Assembly (NCBI RefSeq): GCF_020921035.1 | Contig: NC_063160.1 | Span: 702,501 to 766,500, forward strand | Direction of reading: 5' to 3' | From: Rhodamnia argentea | Lineage: Eukaryota; Streptophyta; Magnoliopsida; Myrtales; Myrtaceae | DNA length: 64,000 nt | Part shown: positions 47,101 to 60,208 of the stretch, piece after piece | Layout: the number at the start of each line of letters is the position of its first letter | How positions within the stretch are numbered: position 1 is the stretch's first letter | Program-made: the position numbers and the translations under genes | The notes under the pieces: model-generated | The model's database searches: none | The model's input: the letters and a program-made list of their open reading frames with translations, nothing else | Told to the model about the DNA's origin: nothing

Positions 47101-49555
47101 TTTATTTATTTATCTTACATGTATTCATTTCTCCATTTTGGTATTTATGTGAGCATTCATTTTTGCTGTCTTGGGATGCACCTCCCATCCTCTGTTTTCT
47201 GGTTTCTTGGATAAAGAAAGAGATTATTCAAACTGCTTTAGGAAGAAAGCATCGCGTTTCTCTAAGTTATAAGATCCTTTGAAGCACTTGTTAAGGATTT
47301 CATCTGTTCTTGCCTATATTTTATCTTTCCTGAATATGACGATGAATGGAGGAAAATGAATAGAGGAAAGTAGGTTTGGAGAATTTTGTCTACCGTTAGC
47401 CTGGAAAAGTCTAACATGGTGGGTAATGTCGATTTCGTGGAACTATTTTCTGTTTCCATTGGTTTTCTTATGGGTTGTGAATGTCGTATGCATCATCTCT
47501 TGTTTAAGGGTTGTATACCTTTTCAATCATTGCTGACTTTCTTCCTCTGGTAGTGGTTTTGAATTCCTATTGGCTGATTCTGATATGATGGATATGTCTT
47601 CTGCTATTTTCGTGGTTCAATCGGAATATTATACTGGTTGTTTATGGAAGCTTTTACGTAAGGATTCTTTCTTGTTGTTTCATTCCGAGTGGCTTCCTCA
47701 TATGCACTTTTAATCAACTTGCATGACCTTGCTTCCTCATAGTATTTTCTTTCTCATTTTGACAGCCTTTCTTTTGTATTTTGTTATACCTAGACTCCTA
47801 GACCTTCACCTCTGTCTGGTGGGTTTAGTCAGCAGACTCATCGATCGGTGGGGCCAGGGGGTCCACAGTGGGGTTCACGTGCTCCTTATTCTTCCCATCC
47901 AGTGCAATATGATTACCAACAAAGAGGACCATATCAATCTCAGAATGCACAATATCCTCCTACAGCCTATGGTGGTTATTCCTCTCCAAGGAGTGGCTTT
48001 GGCCCTGGTTGGGAGCAAAGGCCACCTCGTGGTGGGAGCTATGACTTTTTTGGTGGATATGGAGGACATCCAGCAAGTATGCCTCACTCAGGATCCATTT
48101 CGGGACATTTTGCTGGCCAATCTGGCCCACCGCAGTCATTAGCAGGTTACAATTACGGGCAGCAAAGAGGTCCAAATTATGGGCATCCGGGTCCTTACTC
48201 TCAGGCCGGGAACCCTCAGCAGAATTACGGGCATGGATATGACGAAACCAAGTACGATAATGCTCCAGTGCACCCCTCATATGGAGGTCAAAACTCAGGG
48301 CCGGTTTACTCTCAAACTGCTGCTGCTGCTGCTGTTTCCCAACCTGGTTATGCACAACAATATGGTGAGCCACCTTCATAGGATACCCCAACTAGGAATG
48401 CATGGTCAGTCTCATGGCACTCCAATAGCTGGGGGTGTCCATGGTTTGGTTTGGAGGTATACTCAAACCATGCAAATAACTTAGGTTTGTTATCGGTTTG
48501 GGTCGGTTTCAACCCATTAAGCATCAAGCCGACTTAAAAGTGAAGTTTAATATCTAGGCTATCTAACTTCAACATGCAATGGAAAATTAACATAAAAACA
48601 CCTATTTCTACTTACTTATTAGGAAAAAGGAATATAATCACAATAAATCAAATGAAATTATCGAAACATTAAAAAATATAGTTTAACTTAACAGAAATAT
48701 ACAAAAGATCGTAGAAATCGCTTTTGTAAGTAATTGATATTAAAAATCAATTAATAATGGCTAACTTGAGATGCAGATATCTTTTGGTTAATAGTTTAGG
48801 GGTATTTTAGATAATATGAACTTGTTTTGGCTAAACTAAAAATTTTGTTAGTCAAAAGGAAGATGAATTTATTTATTGAACTTGTCGGTTTGGTTTGATT
48901 TTATCAGTTTCCGAAGTTATAAGCGAAAACCAAATGATTGAACCAATAAATATTTTTTTTCAACCAAACCATTAAACCGGTAAACCGAAATTATTATGTG
49001 GTTCAGTATGTTGGCTCGGCTTGTCAGTTTTAGGTGTTTTATGAACACCCCTTAGTGATAGCTAATCGACCTGATATGCCTTATCCAGGGTCCAGTCAGC
49101 CAATCCAACAGTATGGTTCAAGTGTGCCATCCCAGCAGGTGTACCAATACCCAGCAGGTGGGTCCGTGCAGCAGACATATCCCGCATATGCGTCTGCACC
49201 TACCACAGATGGAAGTCAGCCTGGCGCTGTCTATCCACAGCAAGTACAAGCTCCTCCTGCCTATGGTCAACCTGCTACTGCTGGGGCATATGGATCATAC
49301 ACCGAGCAGCCAGCTGCAGCCAATCCTGGATATGGATATCAAGCACCACAAGATGCTGGTTATGGTGGGGGTGCAGGTGCTGCTTATGCTGCCGCTCCGA
49401 GCAGTCAGGCTCAGCCGGGCTACATTCAACAGCCAACCGCCCAACTGGGCTATGATCAATCAGTTGCACAGTCAGGTGGTTATGGTAGTGTTCCTGTGAG
49501 TGCTCAAGCCAGTTATCCTCAGTATGATTCTACTCAGGTCTATGGTGCGCGCTGA
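41126..49555 (+). CDS. KH-domain RNA-binding protein (FUBP-like) with a MITE-interrupted 3' region
   Basis: Exons: 41126-41315, 41634-41965, 43649-43834, 44865-44966, 45127-45198, 45311-45427, 47794-48364, 49089-49555; 2037 nt, 678 residues, phases exact. Residues 1-165 are acidic with a basic patch (KRPRHDGD). KH1 (about 166-236) has the GKNG loop and KH2 (about 258-333) the GRGG loop, both followed by IRYLQ/IKSLQ helices. The C-terminal 345 residues are rich in Gly, Pro, Gln, Ser and Tyr (YGQQRGPNYGHPG, QPGYAQQYG). This layout is that of plant far-upstream-element-binding-like KH proteins, which bind single-stranded RNA or DNA in the nucleus; targets are unknown. The last intron (48365-49088) covers former coding sequence and a MITE; without that splice the frame stops at 48379. 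Intron 2 holds another MITE and intron 6 a recent tandem duplication. Confidence 0.9.
42929..43407. mobile_element. MULE-type MITE in KH gene intron 2, perfect 9-bp target duplication
   Basis: A 479-bp element. The left end GGTTAATACCGCAAAAAATC and the right end (other strand) GGGTTAATATCACGAAAAAC continue as inverted copies for about 85 bp. Both sides carry TTGATTCAA (42920-42928 and 43408-43416), the 9-bp duplication expected of Mutator-like insertion. A repeated internal word, TTTGGGATTTTT, suggests internal duplication. No coding capacity. Confidence 0.9.
45822..46140. repeat. Near-perfect 159-bp tandem duplication in KH gene intron 6
   Basis: The unit at 45822-45980 is repeated immediately at 45981-46139. 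I see only one difference, a T6G6 versus T7G5 run. The very high identity means the duplication is recent, or could be an assembly artefact. Confidence 0.95.
48431..49055. mobile_element. hAT-type MITE inserted in a former exon of the KH gene
   Basis: About 625 bp with ends GGGGTGTCCAT and ATGAACACCCC (inverted, one mismatch in 11) and subterminal words GGTTTGGTTT / AAACCAAACC. The flanks CAATAGCT (48423-48430) and TGATAGCT (49056-49063) share six of eight bases, as expected of an aged 8-bp hAT duplication. The reading frame before the left flank ends ...GTPIA and that after the right flank begins IANRPDMPYPG, so the site was coding before insertion. Confidence 0.8.
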
Positions 49556-50607
49556 ATACTGTTTTCTTCTTGTCTTTCGACGATTGTATGTTATGTCTAG
49601 CGTTTTAGTAACGGGGAAAGTTATATCGGTTATTTGTTCTTTCTGAACAGACCAACTTGATTAGGCTTTAGTTGAAGATGACCCAGCTATGTTGTCTCGA
49701 TTTAGGCGTAGCGCTCTCTCTTGCTTTTGGAAATCTTTCCCTTCTCTGCACTGGTTATGAGATGACACAACTGCGTGATCACATGGAAATTACTTAAACT
49801 TTATTTTGTAGCTATCAAACATTGTCTAGTTCAATTGTTTTTGGTTGCGGGAATCAAGAATCGCTCGCAAGTGAAGAAATGATGATGAAATCACCATCTT
49901 TGGTTTTACATGTAGTACTGGACGGAAAGTGCATATGGAACCCTAGTTGTGAGAGATTGGGTTAAACTTCTACTCTCTAGCTTGGAGCATGTCCAATGCT
50001 TTATGTCAATCACTCCATGGTTAGTCACTTGTTGCTTACGGAGTTCCCTATACCGTTTTCGATTGGTACTTTTTTGTATGTCTGTCAGGACTTGGTCATT
50101 AAATATTCTTAGATATACGTGGCATCCGAAACAAAAAATATTCTTTACGGAAGATATTTTTTAGATCATTCGTTTTTCGTGAAATAAATAGAGATAAGAT
50201 GTCCTAAAGTTATGCTCCCACACTTTATTAAAGGGAGAGGTTATTGAAATTAAGACCGAGATTGGACTCTAATCCGAAATTCGTGCTTAGTTATTGTAAG
50301 AGTCTTCTGCATTTGGTTATCCTCCTATTGGACATCATGATCGGCTGAGCTCTTAGTAGTCACATATATAATCGGAATTATGCGCTTTCTACTTCTCTCG
50401 TCTGCTTGTGTCAGTCTCATAAAAAAAGAAAGAAAGCCCTTGGCGTCTCGTGAAATTCTTCTCGTCAATCCTAAAGACAAGGAAGCTGGCAAAAGAATGT
50501 TCTCAACCAGAATTGGATTGACTCCGAAAGAGAGTTGGAAGAAACTCGTCCTGAGTTACAGTCAAAATAATTCTGATCATAATAAATAAATAAATAAATA
50601 AAAGTAG
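49556..50607. other. Intergenic, 3' flank of the KH gene
   Basis: The first several hundred bases are probably 3' UTR. The rest is AT-rich DNA without recognisable genes. A short AAAT tetranucleotide repeat lies at about 50579-50602. Confidence 0.45.
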
Positions 50608-50612
50608 AAAAA
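50608..50612 (-). terminator. RNA polymerase III T5 terminator of the tRNA-Met gene
   Basis: Five consecutive T residues on the minus strand, 10 bases after the tRNA 3' end, a normal distance and length for Pol III termination. Confidence 0.6.
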
Positions 50613-50622
50613 GAATGGATGA

Positions 50623-50708
50623 TGGGGTGAGAGAGGCTCGAACTCTCGACCTCAGGATAACTCGCAAAGCTATGAGACCTACGCGCTAGCCAACTGCGCC
50701 ACCACCCC
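50623..50708 (-). tRNA. Elongator tRNA-Met (CAT), intron-containing
   Basis: On the minus strand the sequence starts GGGGTGGTGGCGCAGTTGGC and ends GAGTTCGAGCCTCTCTCACC plus CCA-less discriminator A. Acceptor arms GGGGTGG/TCACCCC pair, the D-arm GCGC...GCGC pairs, and the T-arm GAGAG...CTCTC pairs around TTCGAGC. The anticodon loop CTCATA is followed by about 12 extra bases (GCTTTGCGAGTT) before ATCCTG, a typical position for a tRNA intron after base 37. In plants only elongator tRNA-Met and tRNA-Tyr genes usually have introns, which fits. A-box and B-box sequences are intact, so the gene should be active. Confidence 0.95.
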
Positions 50709-52103
50709 TCTGCGCAGATAGACGAATCATGAGCAAACTTATTAATTTTAAGCATGCATCTACCATCTTCATAATTGGCGGAGGAAGAAGATATATATCT
50801 CTTTTATGGCAAAGAAAATAGAATACCTCACCTCACACCTCATCTACTTTCAATTATTTATCAGTCAGACATTTTTTTTTTTATGTTCATTGAAAATCCA
50901 TAATCGGGACCTTATAAATTGTTTCGAGTGTATCCTAGTATAAGTAGAACAATCCCATGTTTGACATGAGCTCTCATATTAGTATTACTTTGTAACCCAA
51001 TCACTTACATTTTGTTGAAACTAGCGACATGTCTCACATGGATCGTGATCATTTCCGGTCCATGGATTGATCAATTTTGGTTTTTCTCCTCCTTTCGTAA
51101 ATGTTCCAACAATATTTGCACATGAATCTCGTAACCCAACACATTTAGTCGTATGGCTTTGCACGATTTCAATGTGGCTTTCAGAGCCTAAGCGTACCTA
51201 CAATCTCTTCGGATCACTTTGAAATACACGATTCCGATTTCATATATCCCGAATACCTTGAACTCTGTTGTGCCTGCTTTTTTTTTTCTGTCGTTTTAAT
51301 GTTATGCAAAATAAAGACGATCATTGTCATTTGTGCCTAAGGATTATCAACATAAGTAAAAAGCAACGCACTCAATGAGAGAGATCTTGGTCTTCATTAG
51401 GGTACCCTGATAGTGTCACTTCACAAGGAACTTCAAAAATATTGCTTTCAAATGCTCCTGTTTTTTGCTCTCTTTGGTGCGGTTAGCCTTTATGACCATT
51501 TTGGACTCCATGGGCAAGAAAAGGAAGAGAGGCTTGCCTCATGTAAATATCAACTGTCATAATCTCATAAAAGAACTATCAAGATTACATGAAGGTATCT
51601 ATTTATGCTTGTTAATTGTAGGAACATTATGTTTTATCGGAACAGGGTGGATCGAGGGCACGTAGGTATGACCCGACCCGTATCCAGGAACTTGTCATGT
51701 ACTTGTTGGTTCTCTTCTCCATTTTTATAGTCTGAATCAAACTATCCATTAGAAAAGTTGCGGCATGGAGGAGTCATTTTGTAAATGAGGACATTGGATG
51801 GTTTCAAAGTCACTCTTGCCAGCCAAAAAAAAAAAAAAATTCTGTACACATCTAGTCACTTGCAAAAGCCATACTGTTTTTGTTGGGTGTTCGAGGGCCA
51901 TGCTAAGTTTACTCCATCTTCCCGGTCCCTGACTGGAATATTTCATCACGTAAACAGCAATTATGAAAGGCAAAGGGAAAGTTTTCGATGGTGTATCGCC
52001 GAATAAAGGTGCAAGGGAATTTTTATTCCAAAACCAAACTGTTTCCGCTGATTTCAGATACAGAAGCGTCAAGCGGGTGCATAAAGATCTCTCTGCCCAT
52101 TAA
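50709..52103. other. Intergenic between tRNA-Met and the FAAH gene
   Basis: AT-rich sequence, with a poly-A run at about 51826-51839. I see no gene. The last hundred bases before 52104 are likely FAAH 3' UTR. Confidence 0.45.
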
Positions 52104-55100
52104 TTAGTTCTCCTTGAGCAGATCATAGAATACTTCTGGCTTTCCGCACTCAGATATGCACAGGGCCTAGAGCAAAGTAAGTTCATGTTATGTTAGTGAA
52201 CCCTCATGACAGATTTTCTTGCATAGTACTGTGTAATAATAAGTTATTGCCTATCAGAACCCTGGGAGAATGAATTCCTCAAATAGAAAATTTTGTGTCA
52301 TGAATTTTGGCTGACTAGGCCAAACAGAAGAGGGAAGAGGATCACCTGCATGGCATGCGCTACATGGATCAATGTCGGCTCAGACCACGGCCTTCCGATA
52401 AACTGAAGGCCAATTGGCAACCCCAATTTGTCATATCCAACCTATAGATCCACGAAAAGCATTATCGGATTAGCTGAATTTTCAGTACCTCAGCTTGAAA
52501 CAACAATAAATTTATGAGGTGCTAAGAAGTATGTGCTCGTACCGGGATCGTAATGGTAGGCAATCCTAGAAAATTTCCTGCTATTGAATAACGCACAAGT
52601 GCAGCTGAAACAATGAGGTTGCTCAGTTTAGTACATCACAACAATTGGAAAACCAACACTAGGTCAGTCTTCTGTACCTCCATTTATGTAATCGAGTTCA
52701 CCAGTTTCGCGAGCATCATCGAAGATCTCATATGCAGTTACCCTGTCAAATTTGAGTATCCTTTGTCATTTTTGTTCTTTATTGTTTTATAACAAAGAAG
52801 ACATAACTCAATTGGGAATAATTACCCTATTGTTGGTGACACAATGACATCTGCTTTAGCAAATATCTTCCTGTGAAATTGCAGCTGCCGGTTCCTGCAG
52901 ATATATGAGCAAGCCAGTTAGATGACTAATAAGACCAAACAAAAATAGATAGAAGATCTGTTCATTTTCACTGCTACAACCTTAAGGTCTTTAGTGAACA
53001 TAGAGGGAACCAACAATGGCTGGGGCTTTACCTAATTCTCTGGGCCTTAATATACTCCTGGCTGCTGAAGGAACCATATACGCCGAGTGCCACCCTAGCA
53101 TCCCATCCTAACTCTGCGACATCCCTAACTCATCGAAGTTGTCATGTCAGAATCTATAGTTGCTCAAATGGATTCTCTTACTTAGGAGCAGACGTTACTG
53201 CTTGATCAGGAGACATACAGTTTCTCTAGATATGGACTGAGTGCTGTGTGGCACTCGGACGCGATTGTTGTGTAATGTGCTAGTCGCATCACTTCTATCT
53301 CCGGTATAGTCACCTCCAGAGTCTTAAAAGGAAAAAAAAAACAATTTGCCGAGTTAGCAAGGAATCACCCACTATTCTTCAACTGATGATGACAACTATC
53401 AGGTGTAGTCTCTCAATTTTTGCACTTGTGGCATGAAAACATGAATCATTCTGTTATGGTTCGAGAACAAAGGAGGCATGACATAAATTATGAATCGGAA
53501 CAAAGAGTAGGAATTTTTCAAGTACCTCCCAACCATACTGTTTGTGAAGCTGGTCCAATGCATGTGAACAACATTTCTTGATTTCATCACGGCAATCATC
53601 GAACCACTAATCGGATTAATTAGTGGTTCATAAAAGGACAAAAGCAGTTAGACAATGATATTCCGGATAGTCATCTAATACCATTAACTGAATCAGTATA
53701 TTAAGCTCACAAGGCGCATGTGACAGTAAGAGAGAGGAGAAAACAGTGACCAACCTTTCTGTACTTTGCCAATCTGATGCCGGAAATAGGCGTAGTGGGC
53801 TTCAATAAGGGATAGTATTCTTTTGGCTACTCATACGGAAAAGCAAAGATTGCAAGTCAGATGGAGTTGTGAAATCTTTGTCGACAATGCAGTCCACAAG
53901 GACAGAAGATGCATTCTTTAGAAAGATAGAAAAATGAGAGGCATTGAATATGGCAGAATGAAAACGAGAGAGACAAGGGACCAGAATGAAAATTCTTCAA
54001 AACAGAGTTGTTGCAATTCTTCAAATCTTTGCCTACTCCATATTATGCTGAACAGAAATTATTGCTGGTATTGCTATCAATCTGGGACATTACCGATGGG
54101 AGGGTCGGACTATGAGGAACAGGTTGGCCACTTATTGCTGCATAACTGGAAAAGCAAACCAATGGGCAATTGCATTAATAGAAAGACAAAGATTCCTCCA
54201 AGTATGACGACGAACAAAAACCAAGGCCAGAGACTTCTAAAAGTATACCACTTACGTGATGAAAGCGTCCTCGATTGTTCCGGCAAGTATACCAACCATC
54301 CCAACTGTCCAATTCAGAGGAAGAACGCTGCAAAATGAAACAAGAACCAGAACACTGACGTTGAGAACTGCTCAAGAGACTAACACGTTGAGGCTCGACA
54401 CAATTGGGAATAAAGTACAGACGAACTGGTTTTTACCCCTCATGTGGCACACGTCCGAAAGTCGGCTTTAAACCAACCACGCCACAAAGAGCTGCAGGCA
54501 TCCGCACGGATCCTGAAGAAACATTGCAAAAGACTTGGGTTTATTAGAAAAACTACCAGAGTAAAAGAATTATCTAGTCAAATAGTTGAGGATGATCTTG
54601 ACTTGGTCACATGCTCTTTGTCTAATACACGAAGATTTTCTGTGTGATGCCTGACTTTTTATGTTGATGTTTATCAGCTGAACTCTTTCGTCCAGTCAAA
54701 ACTTTCCTTCTTGGTTGGATTTCCGGTTTTGCAATGTCATTCACATGCCAAAAGAAAATGACATCAGAGAATCATGAGCTCACCTCCCCCGTCAACGCCA
54801 AGAGCAACAGGACACAATCCTGCAGAAACCACAGCAGCAGATCCACTCGAAGAACCTCCGGCGATCCTTTTGCTATCATATGGATTCCTAGCAGTTCTAC
54901 AGAGTATGAAAATGCAGAGTGATGTCAAAGGTCCTTTTGAAGCTATAACATCTGCCAATAATGATTTCCTGAAGCAACCATGCATTGCTCAAGAGAAACA
55001 AGAGCATGGCACACATAAATCAATAGGCATTTCTTCCTGGAGAAGAACTATCAGAGAGCTATAGCTGCCGGGAGACAATGTTGGAGGCAATTTAGTTCCA

Positions 55101-58100
55101 TCTCCGTATGTGCATTTTTCGTTAGATTTCAGAGGAAAGGAGGATGAGCAGGTAAAAGGTTCTCCTACCCATAATGAGGATTTATCCCACTTGTTCCAGC
55201 GCCGAGCTCGTGCATATTTGTTTTACCGACAAGTATAGCTCCGCAAGACCTGAGGCGCATAACGCAGCATGCGTCCCCCTGACAAGTTCTGAACTTGTGC
55301 AACCACTTCGTACCGCCTGTGACAACCAATCCATAGGTCTGAGAAAGCACTCAGCACGGAGAATTAGAGACCTCTGATAGAACGTGATCTTTACTCTGTA
55401 TGACCTGTGGTAGGGTATGGAGAGCAATCTATCTCATCCTTGACGGCGACCGGTACTCCATCCAATGCAGAAATTGGCTCTCCTGGTAAAGAAGATACAG
55501 GTTGCGACAAATAGTTGGAGAGGAATACTTGGCTAGATCAACAATGTCACAGCAAGCATATTTCAGAGGCAAGAAGCTCAATCAGACTATTTCGAAAGTT
55601 AAGATACAATACGTACTAATTTGTAGGCTTGCACACTTGTAACGCTCTGATTCAAGGTTAAAGGTTATCTATACCATTTGGCAAACAAAGCTACCTCTTT
55701 CATAACGGAGGGTCGACTCTTTAGCTTGCCTCAGAATATCTTCGGAGTCGCAGTTGATGAAGAAGGCCATTGGCAACGGTCGAGTGGAAGATTCTTTGAC
55801 AGCAGCTATAAATCTCTGTGCCACCTGCCAAACATATGAGAGATTAGATTCAATAATTTCAAAGGTGGGTGCGTGTCCAGACAGTAGAAAGAAGCAAAAT
55901 TTTAGTTTTGACTTGTTTTGCTTGTGCAATCTAGCCGAAAGTCTTAGGCCTTGGTCACTCATGCATTGTTTTAACATGCAAGGCAGAGAGGAAAAAACCA
56001 GAAACATATTGTATACGGGGTTCCACGATGGACAATATCCACGTGTTCTCGTCTATCGGCATGCTCCGTCACTGATAAAAGAAATTCAGCCGGTTATATA
56101 TAAGCTGATCGAATGATTTACCTTGAGAGGAGTTAGCACTCCTGAGCTATAGGCTCTCGAGTAGTCCATTATAGTCCATCGGCGGAAAGAAGGCTTCATG
56201 CTATCTACTAATTTTTCAACCGGCGGAGCTATTGCATTCACTGCTTTCTGAACCTTTTCCGGCACGGACAGATTAGGATCTATCTCAATCACTTCTTGCT
56301 CGTTCAGTTCTGCAAAGACAAGTCACCTGGAACAGTCACAGCTTCTTCTTGTTGCAGCTCTTTTGAGGCATGATTAGAAATGTAAGAACACTCAAAATAA
56401 CTTGGATTCATATCACAGCTATCAATATCAACAATCCCTTAACTTTTTAACAGGAATCTGTCTACATGAGCTCAGTGAGAGCAAGTACATATCGAGTGAT
56501 GGAGGGATACCGAGTCTAATTTATCGACACGCTAAGTGACGCCACAGACTCTTACCGAGCATTCTAAATTGCTCGCTTGTTCGAATCTGTACCTGTACTC
56601 TGCGAATTGATTAACATACGAAGTTTCTAACTCGGTCTTCGGATACCCACTTGCTTGACGTTACTGTAAACTCAAATTAGTCTGATGATTAGGTGCAAAG
56701 ATCATACCTTCAAATGGGTGCAAGGGAACAAAGACTGGGGGTTCCTCTATCTCTGCATTTGAAACAAGCTGCAAATTTCGAAAAAATCACAACTTTGTAA
56801 CCTTAGTGCAAGATATGATTTACAACTCCCAAATCATTATGAAATCATATGGTAATAACATCAATTTTTTCGAATGCATGAGATCTGGATAGAAGAATAA
56901 AGTCAAATTGTGCAAAAAAAAAAAAAATAGAAAATTATGTTTGCCTCTTCTTTTTAGTAATTCAGCCGGAAGAAGTTCAAGCTGAGCATAAACAAATTGC
57001 AGAAAAATCCCAGTCACCGTACCTGATTATTTTCACATTTCCTCAATATTGGCAGGTCATTTTTTTTATTTTTTATAATTGCTACATTGGTCTGTAAATG
57101 AGATTGCATTTTCCCATCCCTCGACATTTTCGTTGATTTTTCATGCTATAGACGGCTTGCGCAAAAATTCCTAGGGATCTTTTCGACACGCACGCACGAA
57201 ATAGTTTCCAAAATCGAAACTTTGTGGCATTTGATAAAAGACCCAAATACTTCTTCAATTTATGTTTTACGCAGCCTGTATATAGTTTTGTTTCAATTAT
57301 GACCCTTTAAATTTTTAATTTTTTTAATTAAAAAAAACCCGAACTTCAACAGCGAGACTCATTACACCTTTTAGAACGCCGTCGCTACTGCTGAGACAAT
57401 TAATGAAGTTGTGTAGCTGGAGATGACCGTGGAGCACGCTAATGGAATACTCATTGCCACGTATCTCGATTTATTTTATTTTATTTTATTTTTTCTAATT
57501 GCACTATATTCCGAAGAATTAATGTGGGTCGAGCCCCACATGACCAGCATTAAATTAACATGGGCCTACATAGAAACATGTAGGTAATTGGCAACTCAAT
57601 TATAATCCTTGGTTGGTAGCACAGTGAATTTCGAGCATTAATATGACAATTTCTTAAAATTTATTAACTCTCTGCAAATTTTCAAATGCTCTAATGGTTT
57701 GTTTCATAGGTCCAAGGTACAATATTCCCAAAGTTGTCAGGATTCAGGACAAGGAGATTTTTTTTTGCACAACGGAATTTAATATTAGACCCCCATATGA
57801 AAACTCAACTGGCCATGTGTAACTTTTTCCAGCATATATACTACTTATGGCCGGACCAAAATAATTGTTCCATAAAGTTTGAGGAACCACACACATTGCA
57901 GCCATTGCATGCAGTGGTTCAGTCGAAACCTAGGAATGCAACCTCTTCTCCAATCTCCAATTTCAGTGTCGCAAATTTGATCGGCTACCAGAAGAGGAGA
58001 TCGCGCGTGTAAAACTCGGATTCGTGTTCAAGAAGGCCGTTTGAACAGGCAACGCTTTAGGTAGGTGACACGGTATAACCGAAGAAAGTTCGGGACATCG

Positions 58101-58686
58101 CCCATTTGGGATAGTGCGAAAGGTCGGAGACGAAGTTGATGTGATTCTTTCTTGGGAAAAAGAGTGTCCCCCTTAATACTTGAAGTGGAATGGATGAAGG
58201 TAGTGGTTAGCGAGGGTTTGCATCTGTTTCTATGGAAAGATTCCGATGGCCAAAAACGATGAAAAGGAAGAGGAAAGGGGGCAAGTACCTTGTGAATGAG
58301 ATTGTTTTTCTTGAGGAAGAATAACAGCACCGGTCCGAATATCCTAGACTCCAAGAACCAGACGAAGATCTTCACCAGGAGTCCGGCCATGCGAGGAGCT
58401 TAAAGTGATGAAGCAGAAACAAGGCTAAGTATGGCAGCATGGTAAGAACATACACACGTATAAAGCCAACTTTCGGACAAGATTCTCTCTTTTTTCTTCC
58501 ATTTTTTGTGCTCTTCATCAGGTCTCCTGCTCTCATAATGGAAGAGAGATGATGGAGATGATGATGATGATGAAGAAGAAACGAACCTTTGACATTGGCT
58601 TGGAGATAGAATTCATCACTGTGAGGGCCAAGATCAACTTTCTCCACCGCCTTGTAAACCACTCCCTTGTCTCTAAACAACCCCAT
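52104..58686 (-). CDS. FAAH: Fatty acid amide hydrolase (amidase-signature enzyme)
   Basis: Hydrolyses N-acylethanolamines at cell membranes. Twenty exons on the minus strand: 58686-58587, 58398-58289, 56768-56708, 56309-56122, 55824-55695, 55482-55405, 55316-55169, 54896-54784, 54512-54437, 54327-54256, 54145-54094, 53826-53755, 53606-53526, 53322-53219, 53124-53032, 52894-52826, 52742-52678, 52604-52543, 52441-52346, 52166-52104; 1833 nt, 610 residues. The amidase catalytic triad is complete: Lys211 in VAVKDEID, cis-Ser287 in [10 protein letters not shown], and nucleophile Ser311 in DGGGSVRMP, whose Gly310 codon is split by an intron. The 24-residue spacing between the serines equals that in Arabidopsis FAAH. 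NMHELG and [15 protein letters not shown] are also typical. Residues about 39-55 are hydrophobic and may touch the membrane. All phases join and no damage is seen. Other amidases are less likely given the end-to-end similarity. Confidence 0.95.
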
Positions 58687-58823
58687 TCTCTCTCTCTCTC
58701 TCTCTAGTCTCTATGAATTTGCAGAAGGAGAAGAGAGGATGCACAAGGTCAGAGAGAGTGAGTGTGTTTGTGTGGGTGAAGTTCACAAGAAAAGGGTCCT
58801 GAAACAACCGAAAGGCTGGGTCC

Positions 58824-58829
58824 TTTATA
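58824..58829 (-). promoter_or_regulatory. Candidate TATA box of the FAAH gene
   Basis: On the minus strand CTATAAAGG lies about 140 bases before the ATG. A start about 30 bases downstream would give a leader of roughly 110 nt that ends in a (GA/CT)n tract next to the ATG. It is based on motif and position only. Confidence 0.5.
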
Positions 58830-60197
58830 GTACAAGAGTTAGGCGGAGAAGGCAAGAACGCCATCATGAACGAATACCCACGAAACAATCGAACAAGAAG
58901 AACCAAAATTTCACGATAAAAGTAAGTGGTGGAGGTGTTTGGTAGGGTTATGGTATACGTTAGCTTCTATAGCTCAAGAATAGTACAAAAGTTGACGTTT
59001 CTTCCAAGAGGCTCACAGATTTCTTGAGCTTTCAGACCATCTCTTTGGGCAGCTAAGGGCTTGAGAGGGACGGAGGCTTTTCCTGACGGCTCTATCACCG
59101 TCACCACGAAGGCATTGCTGCTTAGGGATGGATAGTTGGAGGAGAGAAGCTTTAGGGTCCGTTTTCATCAAATTAAATGAATTCACCTATCCCGAAAGAA
59201 ACCCTTCAATGACCATTACCTGCTGCTCAAACTAATCACACGTGATCAAACCCTAAGACAGCCCTTTAATGCTTCTTACTTCCGTTCTTTATGCACCGAT
59301 ATTAGCCCTCGCAACATTCCTCGCCAACAACCGTGAGGGTCACGGTTAAGGCTATGGCCGCGATCCATATTCATAGCACTAACTCAGTTTCCATAGCACT
59401 TGGTTGTTCCACATGAGAAGATCAGTTTGCTAGGAAGCTGAAAGCAACTTCCCGTTCCGGTAACTCCTCAAAAGACAATGTGTCGAGCTTCATGAAAGCC
59501 GTAGCATTTTGTGTCATTTACCAAGAAAGAAGAAGTTTTATAGCATTCTATGTTCATTAAAGTTGTGATCTAGGAGTGTCTATGAGTCTAATATATCCAT
59601 TGTTTCCCTCGCGAAATATGATTTGGCTTGGCCTACCGAAACTCGTCGGAGAGAGAGAGAAATATTCGATTGGACAATTTCTTTTGGTCTAAACATAAAC
59701 GAGCGTGGAAAAAGCGCCCATTTACGCATTTATGTTCTATATAGAACTAGAGGATTCGGCATGAGCATGGTGATGGAAAAGGTGGAGTTGCGCATTTAAG
59801 TGTCTAGATGATGAACATTGCCAACTTTGTCAAAGATGGAGAGGGGGAGTCAGATAAAGTTCACTGGCGTTTGCTTGTTCGATAGAGAGTAGGTATGATA
59901 ACACCACAAGACCCACAATGCATGAGCTCGACGTCATAATGCTAATTTAATTTGTCCCTAACTTTGATTTTTATTTTCCTTTTTGTTATTAACGAATAAC
60001 TCGGAGCACTTGTATGAGTTGTTATGCGCAACTAAGAGTATAGAAATCGGAATATTCTTTTGTAAAATGAGAGCTCTAGATAAGTGAGTACATATACATG
60101 TACATAATCGTAAAGTATGCTTCTCTTTGCATAATGTGGTCGAACCACACAACAAGAAAGTCATATCAATTTGAACCAAAGGGTACCATTGATATTA
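58830..60197. other. Upstream DNA of the FAAH gene, no gene seen
   Basis: Contains promoter-distal sequence of FAAH and ordinary intergenic DNA. No coding frame with family similarity or structured RNA was recognised. Confidence 0.45.
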
Positions 60198-60208
60198 GGA
60201 ACAAATCA

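Noticed and set aside
47875..48391. Minus-strand frames of 70 and 143 codons
   Set aside because: Antisense shadows of the Gly/Pro/Gln-rich C-terminal exon of the KH gene.
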